Positions 47,955 to 60,519 of a DNA stretch of 64,000 bases are shown in pieces. Each line of letters opens with the position of its first letter. Position 1 is the first letter of the stretch. The stretch comes from Rebecca billardiae RCC1528 (Eukaryota > Haptophyta). Both the position numbers and the translations under genes were made by a program. Location: NCBI GenBank assembly GCA_965240325.2, contig OZ251234.1, positions 1,922,001 through 1,986,000 on the forward strand. Direction: 5' to 3'. The notes under the pieces were generated by a model. The model saw only the letters and a list, made by a program, of their open reading frames with translations. It was not told the origin of the DNA and searched no databases.

Positions 47955-50417
47955 CACAGCTCCGACAGCGCCGCCGCCGCCGGGCTCGAGGCGCTCCGAC
48001 GCGGCGTGGACGCGGCGCGCGTGAGCGCGCAGCGCGCGGCGCGCGCGCGAGAGGCGGCGCTCGACCGCCTCTTCGAGTGGGCCGCGGGGCCGTGCCCGGA
48101 GCTGCCGGCTCTACTGCCGCGCGTGTTTGGCGGCGGCGGCGCACTTCCCGTGCGCGCGGCAGCGGCGAGGCTGGGCGGCGAGGGGCTGGCGCAGTTCGCG
48201 GCTGCGGAGTGGCCGCCGGGCGCGGCGCCGGGGCCGACGCGGCACCGCGTGCTCCCCCGCGCGCGCGGCGCCCAACGCGTCGTGCTCAAGGAGTACCCGC
48301 TCGGCAGCGACGCCGAGCGCAGCCGGCTCGAGCGAGCGGTTGCCGTGTCGCGCGCCAACGCGCACCCGCACGTTGCGCGCGTGCTGGGCGTGGTGCTGGC
48401 GCGGGGCGAGGCGGGCGGCGGGGCGTGCGACGGCGGGCGCGCGTACGTGTGCATGCCGCTCTACTCGGGCGGCACGCTGCGCGCGTGGCTCGACAGCGAC
48501 GCGCGTGCCTGCGCGCCGGCCGACGCGGTGCGCGGCGCGCCGCCGCTTGCGTTTCTGGACCCGCGCCACCCGGCAGTCGCTCCGGTGCGGGTGCGCGCGC
48601 TGCGCGAGCTGCTGAGCGCGCTGGCGCACCTGCACGCGCGCGGCGTGGTGCACGGCGCGCTCACGCTCGAGAACGCCCTCGTGCAGCTGCCCGGTGACGA
48701 CGACGGCGACGACGACGAAGGCGGCGCCGCGGGCCCGGGCGGAGGCGGCGACGGCGGCGGCAGCGCGCTCGCGCCGGGCGAGAGGTTCCGCGTCGTGCTC
48801 AGCGACTTTGACCTGGCGCGCGCGGACGACGACGCGAGCGGCCGCGCGCCCACGCCGCCGCGGCAGACGGAGCACGCGCCCGGGGCGGACGCGCCCGCCG
48901 ATGCGGGCGCGGACGATGACGCCAGCGGCCGCGCGCCCGCACCCGGGCCGCAGCAGCGCGCGGCCGCGCCGGCGGGCACGGCGGCGGCGGGTGCGCGCTC
49001 GGGCGGCGGCGCCGCGGCCGATCGGCTCGTGCCGCCGGAGCTGGCCGGCGGCGCGGCGCGTGCGAGCGCGGCGTCCGACGTGTTCTGCTTCGCCGTGTGC
49101 GCGCTCAGCGCCCTCGCCGCCGACGCGCCGACCCGCGCCGAGCTGCTCCGCTCGCTCGAGGGCGCGCGCCGCGCCGCGGCCGCGCTCGGCGAGCCTTTGC
49201 TGTGCGCCGCGCTGCGCGCCGAGCCGGGCGCGCGGCCGAGCGCGGACGCGCTAGAGAGCGCGGCGCTGTTCCGCGCGGCGGACGACGCGCTGGCCGCGGC
49301 GGAGCGCGCGCGGCAGGCGGCTGCCGCGGCGGAGCGCTCCGCGCGGCGGGAGTGCGTCGTGTGCTTTGACGACTTCTCGCCGAGCGCGGGCGCGGACTGC
49401 GTGCGCGCCGAGGAGGAGGCCGCGGCGGGCGGCGCGGGCGCGGCGGCGGCGGCTGAGGCGGGCGCGGCGGGCGGCGAGGCCGGCGAGGCCGCGCCCTCGC
49501 CGCGCCGCGGCCACTTCGTCTGCGACGAGTGCCTCTCCGCGCACGTCGAGGCCGCCGCCGCTGCCGACGGCCGGCTCGGCGCCGACGGCCGCGTGCGCTG
49601 CGTCGGTCACTGCTGCGACCGCACGTACTCGCACGCGCAGCTCGCGCGGCACGTGACCCGCGGCGCGTTCGGCGCGTACCTGGCCGCGCGCGAGCAGCTG
49701 GCGGAGGCGAGGATCGCGTTCGAGATCGGGCACGACGTCGAGGCGCGCGTGCACTCGGAGGTCGAGCGCCTCTCCAAACTGCCCGCCGCCGAGCGCGCCG
49801 CGGCGATGCGCCGGCAGCACATCATCGAGTGCCTTCTGCCGCTCGCGTGCCCGCGCTGCGGCATGGTGTTTGCCGAGTGGCTCGACGGCACGCGCGGCTT
49901 CCAGGGCTGCTGCGCGCTCGAGTGCGGCCGGCGCGGCTGCGGCTGCCACTTCTGCGCGTACTGCCTCGCCGACTGCGGCGAGAACGCGCACCGCCACGTG
50001 CGCAACTGCGAGCACGGCAACGGCACCTACTTCGCCTCGCGCGCCGAGTTTGAGGGCGCGCAGCAGGCGCGGCGCGTGCGCGAGCTGCGCCGGTACGTGC
50101 GCGCGGAGGCGGCGGAGGACGGCCGGCTCGGCGCGGCGATCGTGCGCAGCGTGGAGCGCGAGCTGCGCGACCTGGGCGTCGACGCCGACGCCGTGCTCGC
50201 CGGCATGCACGCACCCGCGCCGGGCGCGGCCGAGCCGGGCGCGGGCGCGGAGCGCGGCGGCCCGTGCGATGCACGCGGCGGCGGCGGCGGCGCCGCCGCC
50301 GCCGCGTCTGCGTCCGCCGACGGCGCGGGCAGCGCGGCGGGGCCCTCGCGCGCGGGCGGCGGCTACGCGCACCGGGGCAGCCGCGCCGGCGCCTCCTCCT
50401 CGTTCCAGACCGGCTGA
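47382..50417 (+). CDS. Pseudokinase-RBR ubiquitin ligase fusion
   Basis: The ATG giving MDEWAERCPAPPSRKH starts a 1,011-residue frame with no introns. After a helical Ala/Glu-rich N-terminus comes a protein-kinase fold: Lys303 in RVVLKEYPL, Glu-containing helix, hinge VCMPLYSGGTLRAWL, catalytic-loop position VVHGALTLENAL (about 422-433) and LSDFDLAR (473-480). The HRD Asp is absent (HGA) and DFG reads DFD, so phosphotransfer is doubtful. Residues about 655-900 hold Cys/His clusters of a RING-IBR-RING type: CVVCFDDF, GHFVCDECLSAH, CVGHCCDRTYSHAQL, then CPRCGMVFAEWLDG, HFCAYCLADCG and HRHVRNC. RBR enzymes pass ubiquitin through a Cys in the last RING. Regulation by the kinase-like part is inference. 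Confidence 0.82.
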
Positions 50418-50707
50418 TCAGCAGTGCCAGCTCAGGTGATGAGCAGTGGGGGCCGCCAGTGGGCCACATAGTGGTAGCTCCGCAGGTTTCGGGATGCGCT
50501 ACTCGGGCTGCGCTTATGACACTAGTTCTACCACGGCCCTGCATTCGGTGACGGGCCGCCGCGGCGGGCAGGTACTAGGTAGGCACTGACCGAGCGCGCG
50601 GGCTGGGCCGGCGGGCGGATCTGTCCGTGCCGACAATCATCCGCGTGACTACTGACTCATATTCTGAGGCTGACGGGCGGCTGATGAGTGATGGACCTGC
50701 CTGCCTG

Positions 50708-50783
<76 letters not shown>

Positions 50784-50822
50784 ATCTATCTATCTATCTA
50801 TATATATATATATATATATATA
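50708..50822. repeat. (CTAT)n then (TA)n microsatellite
   Basis: About 20 CTAT units with two slips, followed by a TA run. The Tc1/mariner-like element is inserted into the TA run, which also resumes on its far side at 53366. Confidence 0.93.
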
Positions 50823-51284
50823 TTACCGATTTTGGGCAACTGAAAACATGAAACTGCACTTTTTTGAAAAACGCACTTCAAAAAGTTTCATCTTTTGAAA
50901 ACCGGATTTAAAACATGTTTTGTTTTGTTTTTGGAAAACAAGTTTTGCCAAAACGAAACAAAACATGAAAACGTTTTTCAAAACCTGTTTTCAAAACGTG
51001 TTTTCAAAAAGTGCAAACCTGTTTTCTCTTTTTCAAAAACGTTTTCACTTTTTGTCTTCTTCCAAAAAGTGACGCTCGAAAACACACGGTGAACAGAATG
51101 GCGGCCAAATGTCTACTTCACGGTGGCCGCCGCGCGACGCGGGCCGGCGGCCTAGTAAGAACCCTGAGCCGGCGCGGACGGGCACTGGCAGGTGCGCAAC
51201 CACCCAATACATGCTCCAGACACCGCTCACCAGCCCCTGCCACTGCGTCTCCTCGTCTATTACTGCCCGCGACACGCGCGAATG

Positions 51285-51878
51285 TCATCTCAATCGCGGC
51301 TGCGTCGCGCGACCGCGCGTCCGCGCGCGCATGCGGTGCGCAGGCGTCAGATGGCGGAGGTGGAGATGCGGTGCGACGCGCATGGACGATCTCGCGCAGA
51401 CGCACCTCGCTCGCAGGCCCGCTGCCACTGGATGCGCCCGGCTGCACCGTCCGTTTGCTGCGCGCAGTCGCAGCCGGCCGTTCTTGTCAACGGTGTTGGT
51501 GCGCTTCTTCATGATCTTGCCCACGATCACCTGCTTGGCGGCCTGCTCGACGCGGCCAGCTCGCGGCATGCTCGTGCCGCGTCTGTTCGAGCTCAGCCCG
51601 CCCGCCCGGCACGTGCGGTCGCGGAACGTGTTGCCGATGATCTTGCCGTCGTGCTCCGACGCTTGTGTGCTCGCGCGGTGCAGCGCGCCGCCGAGTCGCA
51701 CGATGGCGCGAAGGGCGATGGCGACGACCACGTGCGGGTAGCACGCGACCGTGCTCGTCCACCGCTTGAGCTCACGCACATACGCGCACCTGGCGTTGAG
51801 CGCAGCAAGCACCATCACCTTCACCTCCGCGGCGGTCGTCGGACGCCGCCGACGAGTTCGCGCACCGCCGCCAACCAC
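51285..51878 (-). CDS. Second open frame inside the transposon, unassigned
   Basis: A minus-strand frame of up to 197 residues with VMVLAALNARCAYVRELKRW and VEQAAKQVIVGKIMKKRTNT, of balanced enough composition to be coding. It has no D-D-E spacing that I can see. It may be a damaged part of the transposase or captured host sequence. Confidence 0.25.
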   Translation of the reverse strand: MVGGGARTRRRRPTTAAEVKVMVLAALNARCAYVRELKRWTSTVACYPHVVVAIALRAIVRLGGALHRASTQASEHDGKIIGNTFRDRTCRAGGLSSNRRGTSMPRAGRVEQAAKQVIVGKIMKKRTNTVDKNGRLRLRAANGRCSRAHPVAAGLRARCVCARSSMRVAPHLHLRHLTPAHRMRARTRGRATQPRLR

Positions 51879-52223
51879 AGCCGGCAGAAGTCCTCACGCG
51901 TGAGCTGCGGCTGCTGCGGTGCCTGAGCAGCGTTGGCGTAGCCCTCGCACGGCACGTTGGCGTCACGCGCGTGCTGCATCCTCTGCTGCCCGCCGTCACC
52001 GGCGTGGCCCTGGCGGTACCTGGCCGCACGCGGCGCGCACTACGACCTCGTCGTGTCCGCCGACTTTGCGTCTGCCGACGGCTCGGTCCACACTGATCGT
52101 CAGCCCTGGGCTCCGCGGGGCCCCGTGCAGCGCCACTGCTGTGCGACGATCGCATCGATATGACTCACAGCGACTCACGCGTACTTGTGTCGTAGTAGCA
52201 GTATGGCAGCGTCATGCAGGGCA

Positions 52224-53051
52224 TCAGACGACTGATAATGACGCTGAGGGCTCCTGCCCGAAGCGCACGGGCCCGCGGAGGGATGAAAGTCGAAAGACAT
52301 GATGATGATGATGATGAGTGAATTGAGTGATGATCGGCTCGCGTCCGGACGCGCGCATCATCACGCTGCTCGTCGCGCCCAGATTCCGCTGCTCGCCATG
52401 ATGACGAACGAAGCACGGACTCCTGCAGGCCGATGTGCTCAGCGGCGCGCTTACTGCGTCGGCGACAGGATCCTCCATCAGCTCCCGCCCCTGGCCCTGT
52501 CGCAGCAGGGCACGGCTGAGGGTCACACCCGCTGATGGCCGGGCGAGACCAAGCATCAAGCGCGCACGCATGCGCGGTCGCCGCGGCGCACTTGCGCGCA
52601 CCACCGGAACCTCAACGGTCTTCTTGCGCGTCATGCGGATGACCTGCATTGCCCTGCAGACGGTCGGCTCGCTGACGCTCAGGCCATACCACAGCGCAAG
52701 GCGTGCACACGTTTGGGCCAGCGTGTCTCGCGAGTACATCGTGACGAGTGCTTTCAGCAGGAAGAGCTGGGGCAGGTCAAAGATCGGCGGGCCAGAGGAC
52801 GCGACGCCACCCGACTGCGTGCTCACGATCTGCTGCGTCGCGAGGTACTCCCGCACCCACTTGAACACGGTCGATTTGGCGACGCCCGTGAGTCGAGCGA
52901 TCTCGTCGTACGTGCACGACGAGTTGCCCGCGCGCAGTCGGAGGGCAGTCCCCACGACGCGCTGCCGAAGGCACACGTCGTAGCTCCTACCCTGTCGGTA
53001 CACGCCGTTGTGCGCGTTGACTGCGATCCGCGGCCGTGGCTCGCGCGGCAT
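52224..53051 (-). pseudogene. Transposase N-terminus (helix-turn-helix), truncated
   Basis: From the ATG giving MPREPRPRIAVNAHNGVYRQ the frame runs 275 residues. Residues about 20-75 form a helix-turn-helix typical of Tc1/mariner and IS630 transposases: YDVCLRQRVVGTALRLRAG then YDEIARLTGVAKSTVFKWVR. A second helical domain follows with LFLLKALVTMYSRDTLAQTC, ALWYGLSVSEPTVCRAM and RMTRKKTVEV, matching the second DNA-binding helix region before the catalytic core. After TRKK the family should continue into the DDE/D domain. Here the sequence becomes low-complexity and ends with a His run, so the catalytic part is missing. Confidence 0.6.
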
Positions 53052-53367
53052 CTCCTGTCGCCGCCGATGCCCGCCGCCGCGCGACGCGGTGGGCAACGGT
53101 CTTTCTTTCCTCTCCAAGAAAACTTTCAAAACAAAACCTGAAACACGTTTTGAAAACTTAAGTTTTGTTTTGTTTTTTTGAAACACGTTTTGAAAACTTG
53201 TTTTCAAAACGTGTTTCAAAAAAACAAAACAAAACAAGTTTTTCGAAAACATGTTTTCAAAAAGATTTTTTTCCAAAACATGTTTTAAAAAATGAAAAAA
53301 GTTCAAAAAACAAAACAAAACTTGCAAAAACGAAATGCATGTTTTCAGTTGCCCAAAATCGGTAATA

Positions 53368-56300
53368 TATATATGTATGTATGTATGTATGCGCTGCGTT
53401 TTTCCACGGGCCGGTCCGCCAGACCGCGAAACAATTCACGCATTTTCAGAGCGAGTCGCGGCTCCGCCTTCCCATTGGTCGGTTGGGGGGGGATCGAAAA
53501 ATGAGCGGTCGCCAAAGTGAGACATATTATCTCAATACCATCAGGCGAAAGACTGGAATCAGGAAGAAAACGAGCCAATGGTCGTCCCGGAAGGCATGAT
53601 GGCTTGGCCGCAATCTCCTTAGCATCTCAGCAATCTTCGCTCCTTTTTTGTGTCCTTCTCCACCCTCCACGAGGCCTGGACGAGATCGCTTGCGAGCGGA
53701 AGGGCTTCGGGTCGAGACTCGAGTAGAGCGCGTCAAAGCGAGGGAGCCGCTGGCTCGCTGGCTCCGTGAGGTTCAAGGCAGCTAGCCGCCGACGCTGATG
53801 GCGAAGACGGCGGCTGGCCAAGGGCCGTAAGGGCACCCAACTCCCAGTGCGGCCAGCTCGGAGGTTGAGGTGCCTCTGTCTGTCTCGTGGCCTCGCGACT
53901 CGCGTCCGGCCGGCGTGCTTCAAACGCTGCGCGAGGGCGCGACGTCGAGCGCTCTGCCTGGATGACTGGCGGCGATGCCGAACCCGGACGGCTCGCCGCT
54001 GAGCGGCGCGGGTCAAGGCTCTCCTGACACGCGCGTGAGTCCGCCAGGCTCGCCTCTTTCGCCTCTCGGCCCGTGCAATCGGCAGTTGCCAACGCGGCGC
54101 GCGAGCTCACTCGTGCCGTGCGCGCCAGCAGCAAACGGAGCGCTCGGGCTGCTTGCACCGGGCACGCAGGGGCAAGCGTGGGCGCCCGCCCGCACTTTGG
54201 CTTGTAGGCCCCTACGGGCAGCCTCCATGTCCGCCTGACTCACTTCCGTTCCCGGCGGTCGGCTGCTCGACTCGTCGCGCGTCCGGTGGCCTCAGCCGAG
54301 CTGCGCTCGGCTCGCCCCCACCTCCGCCTCCACCTCCGCCTCGCCATCAGCACTGTCCGCCTCGCCCGCCGCGCGCCGCCCGCCGCGCGCCGCCCGCCGC
54401 GGCGCCCCGTCATGCCCGCACCCTCGCCTCCCGCGTCTTCGGCGACGGGCCACTCACCGCGGGCACTCACGGCGGCGAGCACAACAGAGGCGCCCCAACC
54501 TCCGCACTGGGAGTTGGGTGCCCTTACGGCCCTTGGGCTGGCGATGGTCGCAACTCAAGTGGGATTGGGGATTGGAAGATGGGCTGAAAGACCAGGCATC
54601 GTATTCAACTCCAGCCGACCAACACTGCAGCTCTGTGATGCGGGCCCGGCCACTGGTCTGTACACGGCAGGCCCCGGGCTTGCGTCGCGCCGCAGGTTGG
54701 GGTCGCCGGCCTTCCTATAGGCGCTCACCACGGCTCTTGCGACGGTGACGGTGACATGGATGAAGACGATGGCGACGCCTTTCACGACGCTGCCTCTGCG
54801 TGGCCAGACTCGCTGCGCAGTCGATCGGCCGGATGCACATCAAAAGGGTGGTGGCGGGCCGGTCCGCGGCGGGCAAGCTCATCATGTCGTTAGGGCCTGG
54901 CGTCCGCGGCATGTGCCGTTTTCACCTCCCGCAGGTCGCATTTGAGCTGATGGAGTTATGCGGCGACGTCCTCAAGACCGGGCCAGAGGATCACAGCGTG
55001 GAGTGCAACGCTTGTTCTGCCGGGCGGTGAGCCGCGCGTGTTGATTCGCCGCGAATGATCGCTCGGCGACGACGACTACCGGTCGTCGACTATACGGGAT
55101 TAACGGCCGCGTACGTACTGCTATAATAACGGCGGTATAACTATCGGACCGTGTAGTAGTACCGGCGGGCCGTGGCGCGCCGCCGAGTCGTGCCGATTCC
55201 AGGACGTTATTCCGCCTATTCGTTCCGACGACTCATCCGACGTCGGGCCCGCGCGCGCATGTTAGCCCGTTATTATTACTCGTCGTTGTTCACCTACTTC
55301 CTGAATTCCTCATCCCGATCCGAGTCCGACTCAGAAGTCAGTGTCAGATCCGGGCGCTGCGCCATCAGTGCGGGCGGCGTCACCACTTCTGTCGCCGCCG
55401 GCGGAACGTCTCCGCCGCCGGTCGGACCGGCGCTAGAAGTCGTAGCAGATGAATTACTGGCGCTATTATTGCTAGATCCGAGTATCCGTGACCGTCAGAC
55501 GGTGATGCGGCACCGTGTCCCGTGATGCGGGACATGAGTCTGGTCCGGCGGCGGCACTCGCCAATCGCGATAGTTCGACACGCGGTGACTGCATGCTCTG
55601 ATGATGATCGTCATCTGTATATTGAGTGACTGGCGGGCAGCAGAGTGACGACGACGCCCACCGCGCTGTCGTCCGTCTAGTGCCAAGCTCCCAAGAGTCA
55701 TCGTCGCGGGCCTTTGACGCGGGGCGCCGTGCGCACCGGCGCTGCAATAACTCGCCAACTCGGCATCGTCACGAGTCTGCACGGGCCTCGGCCGATTTGG
55801 TGAACCCAGCGGCGTGCACTGCCGCGAGCGTGCTGCCCGGGCTGACCTTGGATTCGATGCCAGAGTGATAAGACATGACAATTCCATAGTCTGTGCTTGC
55901 CCTCCCCACTACCCGCGTACGCCGCGAGTGCCTCCGTACGAGTTCATGGCCGCGTAGAACGGCGCACCGTGCGGCGGGCGACGAGGCCGCACTCGTGAGC
56001 TGCATGCTGCATCCAGGCAACGCCTTGGACGCGTACCTGTGCTTCCTGAGAAGGCGGGCCTCACGCCTGGCTGCGCTGGTGTCGGTGGACGCCCTGAGCT
56101 TCACCGCAGCCAGCCCACCCTGGGCGTCGACAACCTTGTTTACAAACCGTGCCGTGCAGGAGCCCGCTCCCACAAGCTGCTCTCACAGTGAGCCGCAGCT
56201 GGGACATCCATCTGTTCGGCCTCCTCGCTGGGGAGCGTCAGGTCGAGCGCCGGAACTTCCGACTTGCGCGAGCCCAGCAGCCGGCCGAGCGGCGCCCAGC

Positions 56301-56876
56301 CGCGCGCGCTCTCCCCCTCCGCGCGGCGCAGCGTGAATGAAGGCGGGCGCGCACGACGTTGATTGAGAAAGAGCTCCTCCTCCTGCACGCGCAGGCTCCA
56401 CAGCACAAGCGCGCCCGATGCGAAGAGGAAAGCATCGAAGGGTGCGGGCAGCGCGTCAGCTCGTCGCGCTCCCACTGAGAGCGCGACGTGGGCAACGTGA
56501 ACGTCACGTGCCGACGGGCGTCGGTCAGACGACGTGGACGGGAGGCGAGCAGCGCGGCGGAGGAGACGTGGGTGCCAGTGAGCGTGCACGGCGCGGACGG
56601 CTCCCCGCCGCAGGGCGGCGTCGTGTGCTCGCCCGCCGGCCGCCTGCTCCAGGATCCTCAGAATCCTCAGAAGTCCGCCTCGCCGGGCCGCGTTGAGAGC
56701 CCCAACTGAAAACTCCCAAGGGGGGCTTCCAGGTCTTGCATCTGAAGACCACGATCTCCGTCCGATCTTCGTTTAGTCTATTGGTGCGACGAAGCAGGAA
56801 TATGATTTTCTTTTGTCCTCCGCGTGTCGATCTCGCCGGCTCGCAAGCCAAGCCTTTCAGAAACGCGGCGTATGTA
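53368..56876. other. Region without an assigned gene; short open frames
   Basis: No recognised gene. An inverted repeat is listed separately. Short frames with protein-like composition are 54800-55030 plus (76 residues, VVAGRSAAGKLIMSLGPGVR and CRFHLPQVAFELMELCGDV), 55769-56173 minus (134 residues, with GGLAAVKLRASTD) and 56140-56589 minus (149 residues, with APFDAFLFASGALVLWSLRV). None has a clear start, splice context or family signature, so I do not annotate them as genes. Confidence 0.35.
53807..54550. repeat. Pair of inverted repeats, about 65 bp
   Basis: CGGCTGGCCAAGGGCCGTAA at 53810 onward reappears reversed near 54520-54545, and CACCCAACTCCCAGTGCGG is matched by CCGCACTGGGAGTTGGGTG at about 54500. 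The arms cover roughly 53807-53875 and 54487-54550 with small gaps, about 610 bases apart. Confidence 0.75.
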
Positions 56877-57197
<321 letters not shown>

Positions 57198-57208
57198 TTC
57201 AGTAGTGG

Positions 57209-57886
57209 TACCTGGTGGATTTTCAGCCACCGGGATTCGGACATTTCGACTTAAGGCGAGACGGCGAGCACCGAACCGTTTCCCTTAAGAAGAGCTGTAC
57301 CCACCTGGTCGCATTGCACTATTCACGCGGCGCCTTCTGGGGCTTCGGGTCATTTTTGAGACTAGGACTTCTGAGCGGCTGTGAATACTTTCGTAGGCCG
57401 CAAACGGCGCGGCTGGTATGGGTTTCCGACGGAATCTTACCTGTGAAGCGTGTTTCCAATAGTGTCCGCCACGCCGCCGCCGTGAAGAAGGTATAAGGAG
57501 AACGGCGCGGCTCGTATTGGGTTTCCGACGGAATCTTACCTGTAAAGAGTGTTTCCAATAGTGTCCGCCACGCCGCCGCCGTTAAAAAGGTAAGGAGCTT
57601 ACCTTCTTCACGGCGGCGGCGTGGCGGACACTATTGGAAACACGCTTCACAGGTAAGATTCCGTCGGAAACCCATACCAGCCGCGCCGTTTGCGGCCCAC
57701 GAAAGTATAATCACAGCCGCTCAGAAGTCCTAGTCTCAAAAATGACCCGAAGCCCCAGAAGGCGCCGCGTGAATAGTGCAATGCGACCAGGTGGGTACAG
57801 CTCTTCTTAAGGGAAACGGTTCGGTGCTCGCCGTCTCGCCTTAAGTCGAAATGTCCGAATCCCGGTGGCTGAAAATCCACCAGGTA
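57209..57886. mobile_element. Foldback element with 285-bp inverted arms
   Basis: The left arm (57209-57493) starts TACCTGGTGGATTTTCAGCC and is matched by the reversed right arm (57600-57886) with few differences. The 106-bp spacer holds a third, direct, partial copy of the innermost 90 bases (GTTTCCGACGGAATCTTACC onward). The element lies between two long CTAT microsatellites. No transposase is encoded. Both arms keep an open frame with [20 protein letters not shown], perhaps by chance. Confidence 0.88.
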
Positions 57887-58603
<717 letters not shown>

Positions 58604-59168
58604 TCACTCCATCGCCGAGCGGAAGCTCGACGCACCGTCTGGCGTCGACGCGCGTGCGCCACCGCGGTGGTCGCGGTGCCACGCGTCGTCAGCCGTCGTC
58701 TCGAAGTAGTCGTCGTACGCAGCGCCCCCGCGGGCGCGTGCCCCCGGGCGCACGTGCGCCATGCGCGCGCGGGCGATGAGCATCTTGGCCTGGCCACGCA
58801 GGCAGCGCATGCCCAGCTCGCGCCGCATGGTGCCGAGCAGCGCGCGCTCGGCGGCGGGGCGCGAGGGCGCGCTGAGGCGCGCGCGCCACGTGTCCCGCCC
58901 CATCTTGGCGATCTTCTTGAGGGTGAGGTCCACCTCCGCGCTCCACTCGCCGAACGCCCCCACGACAATCGGGACGATCGCGGGGAAGGTGTCGAGCCGC
59001 GCCTCGTATGGGCCCACCTGGCCCTCAAGCGTGCCATAGACCTCGCGGTCGAGGAGCTGCAGCTGCTTGCGCCGCTCGCGCGGGACGAGTTCCGCGCGGT
59101 GGCGCACCGCACCGTTGCGGCCGTCGCTCACCCTGTAGCGCGACGGGCTCAGCGAGATGGTCTTGACC

Positions 59169-59170
<2 letters not shown>
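58604..59170 (-). CDS. Retroelement-like ORF fragment (reverse transcriptase tail)
   Basis: A minus-strand frame from ATG 59170 encodes 188 residues: [50 protein letters not shown] and [20 protein letters not shown]. The pattern of a [10 protein letters not shown] strand followed by helical Arg-rich segments resembles the region downstream of the RT domain in non-LTR retroelements. No catalytic RT motif is present, and a (TA)n tract abuts the 5' side, so this is at best the tail of a truncated element. A small unrelated host gene is an alternative. Confidence 0.4.

Positions 59171-59262
<92 letters not shown>
59171..59262. repeat. (TA)n microsatellite
   Basis: About 45 TA units directly abut the stop codon of the glycosyltransferase-like gene on one side and the start of the retroelement-like frame on the other. 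Confidence 0.95.
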
Positions 59263-59263
<1 letters not shown>

Positions 59264-60519
59264 TATTTCAGTGGCGTGTCGACAACCCATGACAACCCGT
59301 GCGCGGTGATGAGCTCTGCACTGCCAGGGGCAGGATCCCAGCCCACACTTTCTCTCAAGCTGCCTCCTTTAACGAGCCACCAGGTCCGTGCTGACTTGGT
59401 CAGCATGCCTTCTTTGGTCACGTAGGTGGATGGGTCGTAGCCCTGAGACTCGAGCGCACTCTCCACAACCCTCATCCAGTAGCCCATGGTCACTCGAGAC
59501 TTGGCCGCCTGCATGATCGGCGCGAGCAACTCGTGACTGGTCGCCAAGCGGTCAGGCCGCAGGTCCTCCCACTCGTCGACCACCACATGAGGGAAATGCC
59601 AGTTGTAGAGCGCTTTGCTCAGATGGCTGCGCTTGACGACTGGGATGGTGCCCAGGATGATGGACTCGTAGAAGCGATGCGTATCGAGACCGTTGCCCTC
59701 TGGGCAGAGCTCGAAGGCGTACTTGCCGTGCGCTGTGTACGTATCCGGCCTGGAGAGTCGGGGCAGGAAGTCGATGTAGCTGCGGTTCTGCAGAGCCAGA
59801 ACCATGTCCAGCCTGGGAAACAAGCCGAGCGCGGATTTCGAGACAACCGGCTTTCTGCCCTTGGCCTGCGCCGAGTGATGCGAGGTCGAGAGCACGCGCG
59901 GGCTGCGCTTCGCAGTGGGCGGCAGAGATAGCGCAGCCTTTGCCATTTCTGCGAAGTCCTTGCTTTGTTTCCAATGGACGGCCCTGGACTCAAGGCCTAT
60001 TGGCAACACAGTGAGCTTCGGGTGGTTGGCGATCGGGTCGACCCAATCCTCAGCGAAGAGCTGGACGAGGTCAGGGTCGTCCAGGAGTTTCATCGGCTTG
60101 CCGTTTGGGCCCAGCTTCTTCATCGGCCAGTTGTACGTCGACCGATCGGAGGAATGGTACGCATCGTCAATCACGAAGAGGACGTATGGCATCCCGGAGA
60201 TCGGCTTGGACAGGAAACCGGCGATCTTGCGCTTAGCCATTACAAGCGTCTTGACGCCAGGCACGGCCACCGCAGAGAAGGCAAGGCGGTAGTAGAGTCG
60301 AGCCGCGGGGAAGTGCCAGAGCTCAGCACGTAACGTGTTGTACGAGGTGCGCCTCGCTGTGCCGATGACCGTGACGGTCTTGGCGAGGGTTCGCTCTGTG
60401 CGATTAGGCGTGGGCGAAGCTGCCAAAGAAGCAGCGCGCGGCTCGCAGCGCACCGAAGGCGATACGCCCAGCAGCACCGCCACGACGCCTCCCGTCCAAG
60501 CGACCGTCCTCGGCTTCAT
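59263..60519 (-). CDS. Exostosin-like glycosyltransferase
   Basis: The ATG giving [20 protein letters not shown] opens a 418-residue frame with an N-terminal signal or type II anchor (residues 8-24), as for Golgi enzymes. The best match is residues 265-315: [35 protein letters not shown] and [10 protein letters not shown], the nucleotide-sugar-binding region of exostosin (GT47-type) and related glycosyltransferases, where the Glu of the RFYE step and the GTIPVV strand are conserved. Residues 110-190 hold a region with [14 protein letters not shown] and [15 protein letters not shown] that often precedes it. The sugar donor is unknown. The stop codon TAG borders a TA microsatellite, so the 3' end may have been altered. 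Third codon positions are less GC-rich than in other genes here. Confidence 0.78.

Larger units (their letters stand above)
50821..53367 (-). mobile_element. Tc1/mariner-like DNA transposon with perfect 30-bp terminal inverted repeats
   Basis: Bases 50821-50850 and 53338-53367 are exact reverse complements over 30 positions, with TTACCGATTTTGGGCAACTG as the outer part, and TA dinucleotides flank both ends, as in the Tc1/mariner TA target. Inside each end lies about 200 bases of AT-rich sequence packed with AAAACRTGTTTTCAAAA-type subterminal repeats. The 2-kb interior is GC-rich and encodes, on the minus strand, a transposase-like N-terminus. I cannot find an intact DDE/D domain, so this copy is probably non-autonomous, with a rearranged or captured interior. 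Confidence 0.82.

Noticed and set aside
52224-52330. A run of six His as a possible metal-binding motif
   Set aside because: It is a CAT-type slippage run at the low-complexity end of a truncated transposase.
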